From: GCA-002712045 sp028112705 | GTDB lineage: Bacteria > Pseudomonadota > Alphaproteobacteria > Rhodobacterales > Rhodobacteraceae | Reading direction: 5' to 3' | Length of the DNA: 61,700 bases | Assembly (NCBI GenBank): GCA_028112705.1 | Contig: JAOGYN010000013.1 | Span: 1-61,700 of the forward strand | In this document: positions 32,051 through 40,985 of the stretch, one piece after another | Layout: every line of letters begins with the position of its first letter | Position numbering within the stretch: the stretch's first letter is position 1 | Position numbers and translations under genes: made by a program | The notes under the pieces: model-generated | What the model saw: only the letters and a program-made list of their open reading frames with translations | Told to the model about the DNA's origin: nothing | Database searches by the model: none

Positions 32051-34297
32051 ATGAACAAATTATCTAGAGAGCTTTTGACAAGTACGCATTGGGGCACTTA
32101 TGAGGTTAAAGTCTTAAATGGAAAAGTAACTGCTTTAAATTCTTTTAGTGAAGACGAAGATCCATCTCCAATTGGTCCTGGTATAGTAGACGTAATGGAG
32201 GGCCCAACTCGTATTACTGCACCAATGGTTAGAAAAAGCTGGTTAGAAAATGGACCAGGCTCAAATACTAAGAAACGGGGTTCAGATGAATTTGTTCAAG
32301 TAACCTGGGAACAAGTTGGTAAATTAGTTGCAAATGAACTGACCCGCGTAAGCAAAGACTATGGAAATGATACTATTTTTGCCGGATCATACGGTTGGGC
32401 TAGTGCAGGACGTTTTCATCATGCACAAAGTCAATTAAAAAGATTTTTGAACTGTATTGGAGGTTATACTAGCTCTGTTAATACCTATAGTTTTGCAGCA
32501 GCGGAGGTGGTGGTTCCACATGTCCTTGGAAGCTTTTATGAACACCTAGATGGCTGTACAAGTTGGGATTCGATTAGTGAACACTGTGAATTATTTGTTG
32601 CGCTAGGTGGTACTCCACTAAAGAATGGGCAGATATCGGCAGGTGGAACAGGTAACCATATTCAACGTAGTAGTCTTTTCAAAGCGCATGAGGCAGGTGT
32701 GCAATTTGTAAATATTTCTCCTTTGAGATCAGATATTGATAATAAAATTGACGCTGATTGGATTGCATTAAGACCATCTACTGATACAGCCTTTTTACTT
32801 GCATTAGCCCATACTTTGATTATTGAAAATCTTGTAAACTTGCCTTTCGTTGAAAAATATACAGTTGGGTTTGAAAAATTTTCTAAATATTTAATGGGCA
32901 TTGAGGATAGTATACCAAAATCAGCTAACTGGGCCGCGAAAATTTGCGACATATCTGAAAGTAAAATTATTGAGTTGGCGCGTGCGATGTCGACTAAAAA
33001 AACGATGATTTCAGTGAGCTGGTCGTTGACTCGGCAAGATCATGGTGAACAACCCTTCTGGGCTGCAATAGTGCTGGCGGCAATGTTGGGTCAGATTGGA
33101 AAGCCTGGGACTGGAATAGGTTTTGGTTACTCTGCAATGAACCATATTGGATTAAACCGGCGACAAATGCACTATCCAGCATTTCCACAAGGTTTGAATA
33201 AAGTTAAATCATTTATACCGGTGGCTCGCATAACAGATTTGTTAGAAAACCCCGGCGACAAGTTTGACTACAATGGTCAGGAGTATACTTATCCAGAGAC
33301 TAAAATTGTTTGGTGGGCAGGTGGAAATCCTTTTCATCATCATCAAGATTTGAATAGGTTGTTAAAAGCTTGGGAAAAGCCGGATACTATTATATCGAAT
33401 GAATGGTGTTGGAATGCTTTAGCACAGCACTCAGATATTGTTTTACCTTGCACGACTTCGCTTGAAAGGTCTGATCTATCTCTAACGCAAAAGGATCCTT
33501 ATTTGGTTGTAATGGATAAGGCTGTGGAGCCAGTTGGGCAATCTATGGATGACCATGATATCTTTAAATTACTTGCAAAAGAAATGGGTGTTGAAGAACA
33601 GTTTACTGAAAAAAAATCTCCTGAAGAATGGCAGAAATGGATGTATAATATTTCTCGCCAATCTGCAGCCAAAGAGGGGGTTGAATTGCCAAGCTGGGAT
33701 GATTTCAATAAAGCTGGTTGGTTTAAGATCCCTACTCTTAACGAGGAAATAGTTATGATGAAGAGATTTGTTGAGGATCCAATAAGCTATCCCCTTTCAA
33801 CACCAAGTGGTAAGATTGAAATTTTTTCTGAAACTATTTCAAAATTTGATTATAAGGACTGCCCTGGACATCCATGTTGGATGGAACCGCTTGAATGGTT
33901 AGGCAATGCGTATAAAGATACGCAGTTACATATGATATCCAATCAACCTAAGAACAAATTACATTCTCAGTTAGATCATGGCCCAGTTAGTCAAGCTGAC
34001 AAAGTTAATGGTTGTGAGCAATTATTAATGCATCCTATCGATGCTGAAGTGAGAGGTCTGAAAGAAGGGCAATTAGTTCGAATTACTAATTTTCGTGGTT
34101 CATGCTTATCGGCTGTAAAAATAGATTCAGATGTGATGGAGAAGGTAATACAAATAAGTACTGGTGCATGGATGAAATTGGAAGATGGTATTTGTAAAAA
34201 CGGCAATCCAAATATGTTAACTCCTGACAAGGGCACTTCTAGTTTAGCGCAAGGCCCGATTGCACATACATGTTTGGTAGAGGTTGAAGCCCTTTGA
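32051..34297 (+). CDS. Cytoplasmic molybdopterin oxidoreductase, BisC/DMSO-reductase family
   Basis: A 748-residue enzyme of the DMSO-reductase superfamily. It resembles BisC and TorA, with STHWGTYEV at the start, FAGSYGWASAGRFHHAQS (the Ser118 position is the molybdenum ligand of this group), AAMLGQIGKPGTGIGFGY and SNQPKNKLHSQLDHG near the C-terminus. There is no twin-arginine signal and no N-terminal Fe-S cysteine motif, so it is likely cytosolic. Relatives reduce biotin or methionine sulfoxide, DMSO or TMAO. Its stop codon overlaps the TTG start of a small ferritin-like gene and MttB follows, so the substrate could be an N-oxide or S-oxide of a methylated compound. Confidence 0.85.
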   Translation: MNKLSRELLTSTHWGTYEVKVLNGKVTALNSFSEDEDPSPIGPGIVDVMEGPTRITAPMVRKSWLENGPGSNTKKRGSDEFVQVTWEQVGKLVANELTRVSKDYGNDTIFAGSYGWASAGRFHHAQSQLKRFLNCIGGYTSSVNTYSFAAAEVVVPHVLGSFYEHLDGCTSWDSISEHCELFVALGGTPLKNGQISAGGTGNHIQRSSLFKAHEAGVQFVNISPLRSDIDNKIDADWIALRPSTDTAFLLALAHTLIIENLVNLPFVEKYTVGFEKFSKYLMGIEDSIPKSANWAAKICDISESKIIELARAMSTKKTMISVSWSLTRQDHGEQPFWAAIVLAAMLGQIGKPGTGIGFGYSAMNHIGLNRRQMHYPAFPQGLNKVKSFIPVARITDLLENPGDKFDYNGQEYTYPETKIVWWAGGNPFHHHQDLNRLLKAWEKPDTIISNEWCWNALAQHSDIVLPCTTSLERSDLSLTQKDPYLVVMDKAVEPVGQSMDDHDIFKLLAKEMGVEEQFTEKKSPEEWQKWMYNISRQSAAKEGVELPSWDDFNKAGWFKIPTLNEEIVMMKRFVEDPISYPLSTPSGKIEIFSETISKFDYKDCPGHPCWMEPLEWLGNAYKDTQLHMISNQPKNKLHSQLDHGPVSQADKVNGCEQLLMHPIDAEVRGLKEGQLVRITNFRGSCLSAVKIDSDVMEKVIQISTGAWMKLEDGICKNGNPNMLTPDKGTSSLAQGPIAHTCLVEVEAL

Positions 34298-34758
34298 ATG
34301 AAGAGTATCTAAAAACATTACTTCTTTATTACGAAGAAGAAATTATGGGTGAAGGTTATTTCTACGCATTGTCGAGTTACTTTGATGAAAAACATCAACA
34401 AGAAAAAATGATCTTGATGGCTGAGGTAGAAAATTACGCTGCAAATGCTGTTTTGCCTCTTTTAAAAAAATATAATTTAAAAGCCCGGGCCTTAAATGAT
34501 CTGAGATTAATGGGAAAAAAAGATGTGGTAAAAGTGCAGGGACTTAGCTGGAAAGAATTTATGTTTCAAATTTGTAATAAATATCCAGGCTATTTAACTG
34601 ACTTTGCGAATTTAGAAAATATGGCTCCAAAAACTGATCTGCCATTATTGAAAATTCTAACAGATCATGAGGTGGCTGCGATTGAATTCGCTAAACTTGA
34701 AATTGATGGAAGTAAAGAAAGTATAAAGCCGCTGACCAAATACCTAGCCCTGAGTTAA
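34294..34758 (+). CDS. Small ferritin-like protein coupled to the molybdoenzyme
   Basis: A 154-residue helical protein that I do not recognise at family level. Four helices can be drawn, and possible metal-ligand motifs occur at LYYEEEIMGEGYFYAL, MILMAEVENYAANAV and ILTDHEVAAIEFAKLE. The spacing recalls ferritin-like diiron proteins (E, ExxY/ExxN, DHE), but classical double ExxH motifs are not complete. The start is TTG at 34294, overlapping the TGA of the molybdoenzyme gene, which implies tight translational coupling. It may be an accessory subunit, a redox partner or a dedicated chaperone. Confidence 0.65.
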   Translation: MNEEYLKTLLLYYEEEIMGEGYFYALSSYFDEKHQQEKMILMAEVENYAANAVLPLLKKYNLKARALNDLRLMGKKDVVKVQGLSWKEFMFQICNKYPGYLTDFANLENMAPKTDLPLLKILTDHEVAAIEFAKLEIDGSKESIKPLTKYLALS

Positions 34759-34802
34759 GTTTCAAATATTAAGGTTCAACAAAAAAACCCGGAAGATCAA
34801 AC

Positions 34803-36326
34803 ATGAGTACAAAACGCCGTGGTGGACGATCCAGACCAACGATATCTAAGACCCCACGTTCGCATAAATATCGCCAGTTGAGACACCCATTTGAACCACA
34901 GTCTATCTTTAGTAACGATGAAGTTTTATTTATTCATGATACAGCACTTAAGGTTATGGAAACCCTTGGCATTAAAATCCTGCTACCTGATGCTCGTAAT
35001 ATTTTTAAGAAAGCGGGCGCATTGGTAAAAGATGAAATGGTCTTTATTGGTAGAGACATTGTTGCTTCAGCTTTGCAAACAGCGCCGGCTTCTGTAAAAT
35101 TATGTGCAGCCAATCCAGCTCGATCTTTAACTTATGAAAATGGTGCATTGATATTTTCGGCAGGTGCGGGTTGTCCCAATGTATTTGATCGAAAACGTGG
35201 CCGAAGACCTGGTGATTTAAATGCCTACATCGAAACAGTAAAATTGCATCAAAGTTTTGATGTAATACATAAATTGGGTCCTTCAGCTGAACCTCAAGAT
35301 ATTCCAACTCACTTGCGTCATTACTCGACAATGCAAACGCAAATGGAGTTTTCAGACAAGCCAATGTTTATATATGCACGTGGCTCTAAACAAACGTTTG
35401 ATTCTTTTGAAATGATCCGCTTGGGATTGAAATTAAGTGAAGATGATTGGAGTAAAGGGGTCTGGGGCACCACCGTAATCAATTCAAATTCTCCAAGAAT
35501 GTTAGATAGACCAATGGCACAAGGGATTATTGATTTCGCAAGCGCTAATCAAATGAGCATAATAACTCCTTTTTGTCTAGCAGGGGCTATGGCTCCAATT
35601 ACAGTTTCAGGCGCTTTAACTTTACAACATGCGGAAGCACTTGCTGGAATCACTTTGGCACAGTTAACAAGGTCTGGAGCGCCTGTGAGCTACGGTGGTT
35701 TTGCATCGAATGTTGACATGAAATCTGGATCTCCAGCCTTTGGGACGCCAGAGCACATAAAAATGCAAATTGGATCTGGGCAACTTGCAAGGCATATCAA
35801 GTTGCCATGGAGGTCAGCAGCTGGTTCGGCTTCCAATACTGCTGATGCTCAGGGAGCAACAGAAAATATTTCTGGAATTTGGGGTGCCTTAATGGCAAAT
35901 GCAACGCTCACAATTCATGCGGCAGGTTGGCTTGAAGGAGGCCTTACTTTTGGATATGAAAAATTTATAACAGATATTGAAGCGCTTCAAACTGTCGCTG
36001 AACTATGCACAAAGACTGAGGCAACTGAAGCAGAAATCGGTTTTAATGCTTTAAAAGAAGTGGAACCTGGTGGTCATTTCTTTGCTACCAAACATACTAT
36101 GGACCGCTACGCCACCGCATTTTATTCCCCATTGGTTTCTGATTTATCAAATAATGGGTCATGGGTTAAAAGTGGAGCAAAAAGAGCTGATGAACGAGCA
36201 ACAGATATTTGGAAAGATACACTCAAAAATTATGTTCAACCTGATACAGGAAAGGAAGTTGCAGATCGTTTGGCTGATTTCATTGAAAAGCGGTCTTTAG
36301 AAGGTGGAGCTCCTATTATAGAATGA
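34803..36326 (+). CDS. mttB: MttB-family methyltransferase (non-pyrrolysine type)
   Basis: A 507-residue TIM-barrel methyltransferase of the trimethylamine methyltransferase family. The frame has no internal amber codon, so it lacks pyrrolysine and belongs to the larger group that includes glycine-betaine and carnitine methyltransferases. Typical segments are TPFCLAGAMAPITVSGALTL, YGGFASNVDMKSGSPAFGTPE, HAAGWLEGGLTFGYEKFITD and GGHFFATKHTMDRY. Members move a methyl group from a quaternary amine to a corrinoid protein. No corrinoid protein gene is seen beside it. The basic N-terminus (STKRRGGRSRPT) is usual in alphaproteobacterial members. Confidence 0.9.
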   Translation: MSTKRRGGRSRPTISKTPRSHKYRQLRHPFEPQSIFSNDEVLFIHDTALKVMETLGIKILLPDARNIFKKAGALVKDEMVFIGRDIVASALQTAPASVKLCAANPARSLTYENGALIFSAGAGCPNVFDRKRGRRPGDLNAYIETVKLHQSFDVIHKLGPSAEPQDIPTHLRHYSTMQTQMEFSDKPMFIYARGSKQTFDSFEMIRLGLKLSEDDWSKGVWGTTVINSNSPRMLDRPMAQGIIDFASANQMSIITPFCLAGAMAPITVSGALTLQHAEALAGITLAQLTRSGAPVSYGGFASNVDMKSGSPAFGTPEHIKMQIGSGQLARHIKLPWRSAAGSASNTADAQGATENISGIWGALMANATLTIHAAGWLEGGLTFGYEKFITDIEALQTVAELCTKTEATEAEIGFNALKEVEPGGHFFATKHTMDRYATAFYSPLVSDLSNNGSWVKSGAKRADERATDIWKDTLKNYVQPDTGKEVADRLADFIEKRSLEGGAPIIE

Positions 36327-36438
36327 TAAAAGTAACCGATTTATTCATTGTGATTTCAAGCCCCCGAACGACAGTTCCGCGACATTCGAGCGTCTTGCTA
36401 CTTATATTGCGCATGGTAAACGAGGGGCTTTCCGCTAA
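36325..36438 (+). pseudogene. Possible gene-tail remnant at the left edge of a GC-rich scar
   Basis: After the MttB stop a different frame runs to TAA 36438 and encodes NDSSATFERLATYIAHGKRG and a short Arg-rich end. The composition jumps here to roughly 50 percent GC against under 40 percent around it. There is no start codon with a ribosome-binding site. It looks like the tail of a gene joined to native DNA by a past recombination, but no family is recognised. Confidence 0.35.
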
Positions 36439-36474
36439 GAGGTGGGTAACCCTGATCCCGGGTTTAAGAATTCC

Positions 36475-36933
36475 CTAAATAGGCAGTAACCGTTGATCTT
36501 TTAACGGTTTAAGAACAATCTCTGAGCGTACATGTCCCACCTGTGGTTGTCTGAGCAATTGTTTATGCATAAATTGGGAAAATGTCTCGAGGTCAGCTAC
36601 ATGAATCTCCAGCATATAATCTGCACCACCAGATACTGAATATGCATTTCGGATCTCTGTGCTTGCAGCAACAAATGCCTCAAATGCTTCGCCTTTTTTT
36701 GGACCGTGCTGTTGCAGGTTCACGCGCGTAAATGCCTTTAAATTAAAACCCAAAGCCTTAGCGTTCAGCTGTGCGCCATAGGCCAAAATAATATTGGCCT
36801 TCTCAAGCATACTGCGTCGGCGTGAGCATTGTGATGCAGATAGATGTACAAGTTCCGAAAGCTGCGCGTTGGTTAGCGTCGAATCATGCTGCAATACGCG
36901 CATCAGTGAAATATCATAATCATCAATCGTCAT
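36475..36933 (-). CDS. Lrp/AsnC-family transcriptional regulator
   Basis: A 152-residue regulator from ATG 36933 (MTIDDYDISLMRVLQ). The N-terminal helix-turn-helix has LTNAQLSELVHLSASQCSRR, and the C-terminal RAM domain has AYSVSGGADYMLEIHVADLE. Lrp/AsnC proteins sense amino acids and usually sit beside a divergently transcribed target such as an amino acid exporter or degradative enzyme. Here the divergent side holds only a 19-codon truncated ORF. Codon use is GC-richer than in its neighbours, so the gene has probably been acquired or exchanged. Confidence 0.87.
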   Translation of the reverse strand: MTIDDYDISLMRVLQHDSTLTNAQLSELVHLSASQCSRRRSMLEKANIILAYGAQLNAKALGFNLKAFTRVNLQQHGPKKGEAFEAFVAASTEIRNAYSVSGGADYMLEIHVADLETFSQFMHKQLLRQPQVGHVRSEIVLKPLKDQRLLPI

Positions 36934-37146
36934 CTTGTGCACTTTTAGTTATTTAATTGTTAAATTAGTGCAACTTATCTATCTATTTCTCACAAATTTG
37001 CAAGCTTTATGCACATTAACGGTGTTATAATGATTTGAAAAGATTTGGAACTTAAATGCATCAACCTTGGCGAATTCATAAAATTTATGAACTTTGCACA
37101 TATGTTTTTGGTGCTTGAGATCAAACCGTAACATGAGGTAACACTG

Positions 37147-37206
37147 ATGAGCAGCCAATTGAATGTCTATCAATCCATTGCCCGCACTCCTTTGGTGTTC
37201 TTGTAA
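37147..37206 (+). pseudogene. Truncated 5' end of the former divergent partner of lrp
   Basis: ATG at 37147 follows a GAGG ribosome-binding site at a good distance and encodes MSSQLNVYQSIARTPLVFL before TAA 37206. It begins like a normal gene but is cut after 19 codons, where the sequence returns to the AT-rich background. It is probably the remains of the gene once controlled by the adjacent Lrp regulator. The rest of 36934-37274 shows no other feature I can support. Confidence 0.4.
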
Positions 37207-37274
37207 TGTTCATCTGTTCGATAATAGTATAGTTGTAATAAAAATCTTAACTGTAAAACTTAGGAGAGACTAAA

Positions 37275-38669
37275 GTGGAATTAGAAGATTATAAGAATTG
37301 GTCCAATAGAGCTACTGAGTGGAGTAATGAGTACCTTCTAAACTTAAAAGATAGACCTGTCCGTCCAAATATTAAGCCAGGATCGATCATGTCATTACTC
37401 CCAAAAAAACCTCCTGAAAATGCTGAAGACCCTGAAGTAATTTTTTCAGACTTTGAAAAAATAGTTCCAGATGCAATGACACATTGGCAACATCCAAGGT
37501 TTTTTGCGTATTTCCCCTCAAATGCTTCAGTTGCCTCGATTGTTGCAGAGCAATTGGTGAATACAATAGCGGCTCAGTGTATGTTATGGCAAACCTCACC
37601 TGCAGCAACTGAGATTGAGCAAGTCATGGTTCAATGGTTAGCTTCAGCATTAGGATTACCTGAGCATTTCACAGGGACAATACATGATGCTGCTACAACA
37701 GCTACACTTTCTGCAGTTTTGACTATGCGTGAATTAGCTTTGGGCCACAGTGGTCTCGAAACAGGTTTATTCCAGCAAAAACCATTAAGGATATATTCTT
37801 CTGCTCAAACACACTCGTCAATTGATAAGGCAGTTAGATTATCTGGTATTGGTCAAAATAATTTAATAAAGATCAAAACTGATGATAATTTTTCAATGAA
37901 ATCTGATCTGCTTGAAAAAGCTATTTTAGATGATATCTCAAATGGTCTTCAACCAGCTGGTATCGTGATTTGTGTTGGTGGTACGTCAATTGGGGCATTT
38001 GATGATGTTAAATCAATTATTTCGGTCGCAAAAAAATATAAACTTTATACCCACGTTGATGCTGCTTGGGCCGGATCGGCAATGATCTGTCCAGAATACC
38101 GCACTCTTTGGGCAGGTATTGAGGATGCTGATAGCATTGTTTTTAATCCACATAAATGGCTGGGAGCTCAATCTGATTGTTCAATACAGTTTCTGGCAGA
38201 CCCAACTGCACAAATTAATACTTTGGGGTTACGACCAGATTACCTTCAAACATTGGAGCAAGATGAAGTAACTAACTTCAATGAGTGGACCATTCCTTTA
38301 GGGCGCAGATTCAGAGCATTGAAATTATGGTTTCTCTTAAGAGCATACGGTTTAAATGGCTTAAGAGAAAGAATTAGAAATCATATTAAATGGGTTGAGG
38401 AACTAGAGAAAAAACTAGATTCTAATCCTAAATTTACAATTGTTACGAGTAGTAGGTTAGCATTATTCACTTTTCAGTATACTCCTGTTGATCAAGATCC
38501 AAATCATGCCACAGAAGAATTATTAAAGAATATCAATAATGATGGAACAATTTATTTAACCCAAACAATGCATGAAGGTAAATTTGTTATTAGAATGACA
38601 GCAGGACAGTTTTATTGCACGCGTGAAGACGTAATGACAGTTTATGAAGTATTAAAAAAGTTAGCATAA
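37275..38669 (+). CDS. Group II PLP-dependent decarboxylase (aromatic amino acid/glutamate type)
   Basis: A 464-residue fold-type I PLP enzyme. The PLP lysine is Lys294 in NPHKWLGAQ. Other features are HVDAAWAGSAMICPEYR (PLP aspartate), SPAATEIEQVMVQWLA and HPRFFAYFPSN near the N-terminus. These are typical of aromatic-L-amino-acid and related decarboxylases, which make amines such as tryptamine or phenethylamine plus CO2. Some relatives are aldehyde synthases. A GGAGAGAC site precedes a GTG/ATG-proximal start. It lies 20 bases before the GMC oxidoreductase gene and is likely cotranscribed. Confidence 0.87.
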   Translation: MELEDYKNWSNRATEWSNEYLLNLKDRPVRPNIKPGSIMSLLPKKPPENAEDPEVIFSDFEKIVPDAMTHWQHPRFFAYFPSNASVASIVAEQLVNTIAAQCMLWQTSPAATEIEQVMVQWLASALGLPEHFTGTIHDAATTATLSAVLTMRELALGHSGLETGLFQQKPLRIYSSAQTHSSIDKAVRLSGIGQNNLIKIKTDDNFSMKSDLLEKAILDDISNGLQPAGIVICVGGTSIGAFDDVKSIISVAKKYKLYTHVDAAWAGSAMICPEYRTLWAGIEDADSIVFNPHKWLGAQSDCSIQFLADPTAQINTLGLRPDYLQTLEQDEVTNFNEWTIPLGRRFRALKLWFLLRAYGLNGLRERIRNHIKWVEELEKKLDSNPKFTIVTSSRLALFTFQYTPVDQDPNHATEELLKNINNDGTIYLTQTMHEGKFVIRMTAGQFYCTREDVMTVYEVLKKLA

Positions 38670-38689
38670 TTAAGAAGTTGGAATGATTA

Positions 38690-40297
38690 ATGGTTAGTAA
38701 AGCTGTATATGATTATGTGGTGGTTGGTGCAGGTGCAGCCGGGTGCGTATTGGCAAATAGATTAACTGAGGATCCAACAATTAACGTTTTATTGATTGAA
38801 GCAGGTGGTTCAGATAAAAATTTCTTAATTCACATGCCGGCTGCTTTTGCAATGGCAGCGCGACACAAAGATCTTGATTGGGGTTATTTAAGTGAACCAG
38901 AATCTAATTGTGGTGATCGTCAAATTTTAGAGCACCGAGGCCGTGTAATAGGGGGATCGTCTTCTGTTAACGGGATGGTAGCAAATAGAGGTAATCCAAG
39001 AGATTACGACGATTGGGCGGCAGGAGGATTGAAGGATTGGTCTTTTAAAGATTGCCTTCCATATTTTCGAAAAATGGAAACATCTGACAAAGGAGTTAAT
39101 GAGTGGCGAGGTGGAAATGGCCCACAGTCAATAGAAACAGCAAAGGCCAATCACCCATTAAATCGTGCGTTTCTTTTAGCTGGAAAACAAGCTGGTTATA
39201 ACTATACTGAAGATCAAAATGGTAAAACGCATGAGGGATTTCATGTAGCTCAGAGTTTTACGCGGAATGGTAAGCGCTGTAGTGCTGCTCGAGCATATTT
39301 ATATCCTGCACTGAAACGCCCTAACTTGACGGTGGAAACTAATTGTATGGTTAATCAGGTTCAATTTGATGGTCGAAGAGCCGTTAAAGTTGTGGCTGAA
39401 CAGCGAGGCAATAGAATTGTTTTTGAGGCTAACCGGGAGATTATACTTTGTGGAGGAGCAATTAATTCCCCCCAGCTTCTGATGCTATCTGGAGTTGGGC
39501 ATCCTAATCATTTACAACAACATGGAATAGCTAATGTAGCAGATGTGCCAGCTGTGGGGCAAAATCTAGAAAACCATGTGATTGCAGCTGTTGAGTATGC
39601 TTCACCATCTGGAGTATCTCTTGCTGAAAAACTTAATGGGTGGAGAAAGTACAGAGTTGGTCTCCAATGGCTATTATTTAAAAATGGAATTGGAGCATCC
39701 ACTATGTGTGAAACAGGATCTTTTTTTAAGAGTTCTGATACGGTTGAATATGCTGATATTCAGCATGAGTTTTATGCACTCACATCATTGATTGGTGGAG
39801 AGAAATCAAATTTTGGTGGTGGGTTTATGTTTTCGATGGGGTTAATGAGACCTAAAAGTAGAGGTTCAATCAAGTTAAAGTCTGCTGATCCAAAAATGCA
39901 CCCTGAGCTTCGATATAACTTTTTTTCCAAAGTATGTGATGAATTAGCAATGATAAAAGGCGTGCGGAAAACTCGAATAATTGCAGCTCAGGCAGCATTT
40001 GATAATTTGAGGACAAAAGAGGTTTCCCCCGGCATTTCGGTACAGTCTGACAAGGAAATAAGTAACTGGTTACGGGCCAATGCATCTACTGAATATCATC
40101 CATGCTCTACCTGTAGAATGGGTCTTGATAACAATTCAGTCACAAATGGGGATGGGTTGGTTTATGAAACAGAAGGTTTAAGAGTAGTAGATGCATCAAT
40201 AATGCCTTACAATGTTACAGCAAATTTGAATGCTCCTGTTTTGATGATTGCAGAGAAGATAGCAGATTCTATTAAGGCTAATATTCAAAGCCTGTAA
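38690..40297 (+). CDS. GMC-family oxidoreductase (choline dehydrogenase-like)
   Basis: A 535-residue FAD flavoenzyme. The ADP-binding motif VVGAGAAGCVLANRLTEDP is at the N-terminus, GGSSSVNGMVANRGNP is the GMC signature, and EYHPCSTCRMG with NLNAPVLMIAEKIAD forms the C-terminal catalytic half. The family oxidises alcohols to aldehydes, for example choline to betaine aldehyde. The betaine and methylamine context elsewhere makes choline or a similar amino-alcohol plausible, but no betaine aldehyde dehydrogenase is adjacent. It follows the decarboxylase gene closely. Confidence 0.88.
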   Translation: MVSKAVYDYVVVGAGAAGCVLANRLTEDPTINVLLIEAGGSDKNFLIHMPAAFAMAARHKDLDWGYLSEPESNCGDRQILEHRGRVIGGSSSVNGMVANRGNPRDYDDWAAGGLKDWSFKDCLPYFRKMETSDKGVNEWRGGNGPQSIETAKANHPLNRAFLLAGKQAGYNYTEDQNGKTHEGFHVAQSFTRNGKRCSAARAYLYPALKRPNLTVETNCMVNQVQFDGRRAVKVVAEQRGNRIVFEANREIILCGGAINSPQLLMLSGVGHPNHLQQHGIANVADVPAVGQNLENHVIAAVEYASPSGVSLAEKLNGWRKYRVGLQWLLFKNGIGASTMCETGSFFKSSDTVEYADIQHEFYALTSLIGGEKSNFGGGFMFSMGLMRPKSRGSIKLKSADPKMHPELRYNFFSKVCDELAMIKGVRKTRIIAAQAAFDNLRTKEVSPGISVQSDKEISNWLRANASTEYHPCSTCRMGLDNNSVTNGDGLVYETEGLRVVDASIMPYNVTANLNAPVLMIAEKIADSIKANIQSL

Positions 40298-40337
40298 AAT
40301 GATTATTAAATTATTTAATTTTAAAAAGTGATTATAA

Positions 40338-40985
40338 ATGTGTAATTTGTATAGTCAAAAAAATTCATTACAAGAGATTCGAGATTGGTTCGATGTGAAA
40401 GCAATCGATCCATCAGCAGGAAATCTACCGGAACAAAAAGCCATATTTCCTGCTTATAATGCTCCAGTGGTGTATTTGGAAAGTAATGATCGTAAAATTA
40501 CTATGATGAAATGGGGTTTTGTTTTGCAGCAGTCAGGTAAGGCAATAAAGCATGTTAATAATTGTCGTGATGATAAAGTTATGACGTCTCAATTTTGGAA
40601 GAGTTCTTTTTTTAATAGAAGGTGCCTTGTTCCAGCAAGTAAGTTTTCTGAATATCATCCAAATATAAGAAATGAAAAGGACCATAAAGCGAGTGTATGG
40701 TTTGAATTAAATGAAGAGCCAGTATTTGCATTTGCGGGAATTTGGACGAAATTTGCAGGACATTATAAAGGAGAGTTTGGTTCTTTTGAAACGTATTCAA
40801 TTATAACAACTACTCCTAATGAGTTGGTTAAGCCAATTCACCAATCGAGAATGCCTGTAATTATTGAGCATGCTGACTATGGCTCCTGGTTAAGTGGGAG
40901 CTTAGAAAGAGCAGGTGGTCTTATGAAAAAATATCCAGCCAATCAAATGAAAATTGCTAATATAGGTTTAAATACTGATGATTAG
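40338..40985 (+). CDS. SRAP/YedK-HMCES-family protein (abasic-site DNA crosslinker)
   Basis: A 215-residue SOS-response-associated peptidase-like protein. Met1 removal exposes Cys2 (MCNLYSQ), the residue that forms a thiazolidine with abasic sites in single-stranded DNA. The supporting motifs WGFVLQQ, NNCRDDKV, RCLVPASKFSEYH and HQSRMPVIIE are present. The NCRDDK sequence replaces the more common NARSET, so this is a divergent member. It protects abasic sites at replication forks. Its stop directly abuts the stop of the convergent channel gene. Confidence 0.87.
   Translation: MCNLYSQKNSLQEIRDWFDVKAIDPSAGNLPEQKAIFPAYNAPVVYLESNDRKITMMKWGFVLQQSGKAIKHVNNCRDDKVMTSQFWKSSFFNRRCLVPASKFSEYHPNIRNEKDHKASVWFELNEEPVFAFAGIWTKFAGHYKGEFGSFETYSIITTTPNELVKPIHQSRMPVIIEHADYGSWLSGSLERAGGLMKKYPANQMKIANIGLNTDD

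Noticed and set aside
34803..36326. Pyrrolysine-containing MttB
   Set aside because: The frame is full length with no internal TAG.
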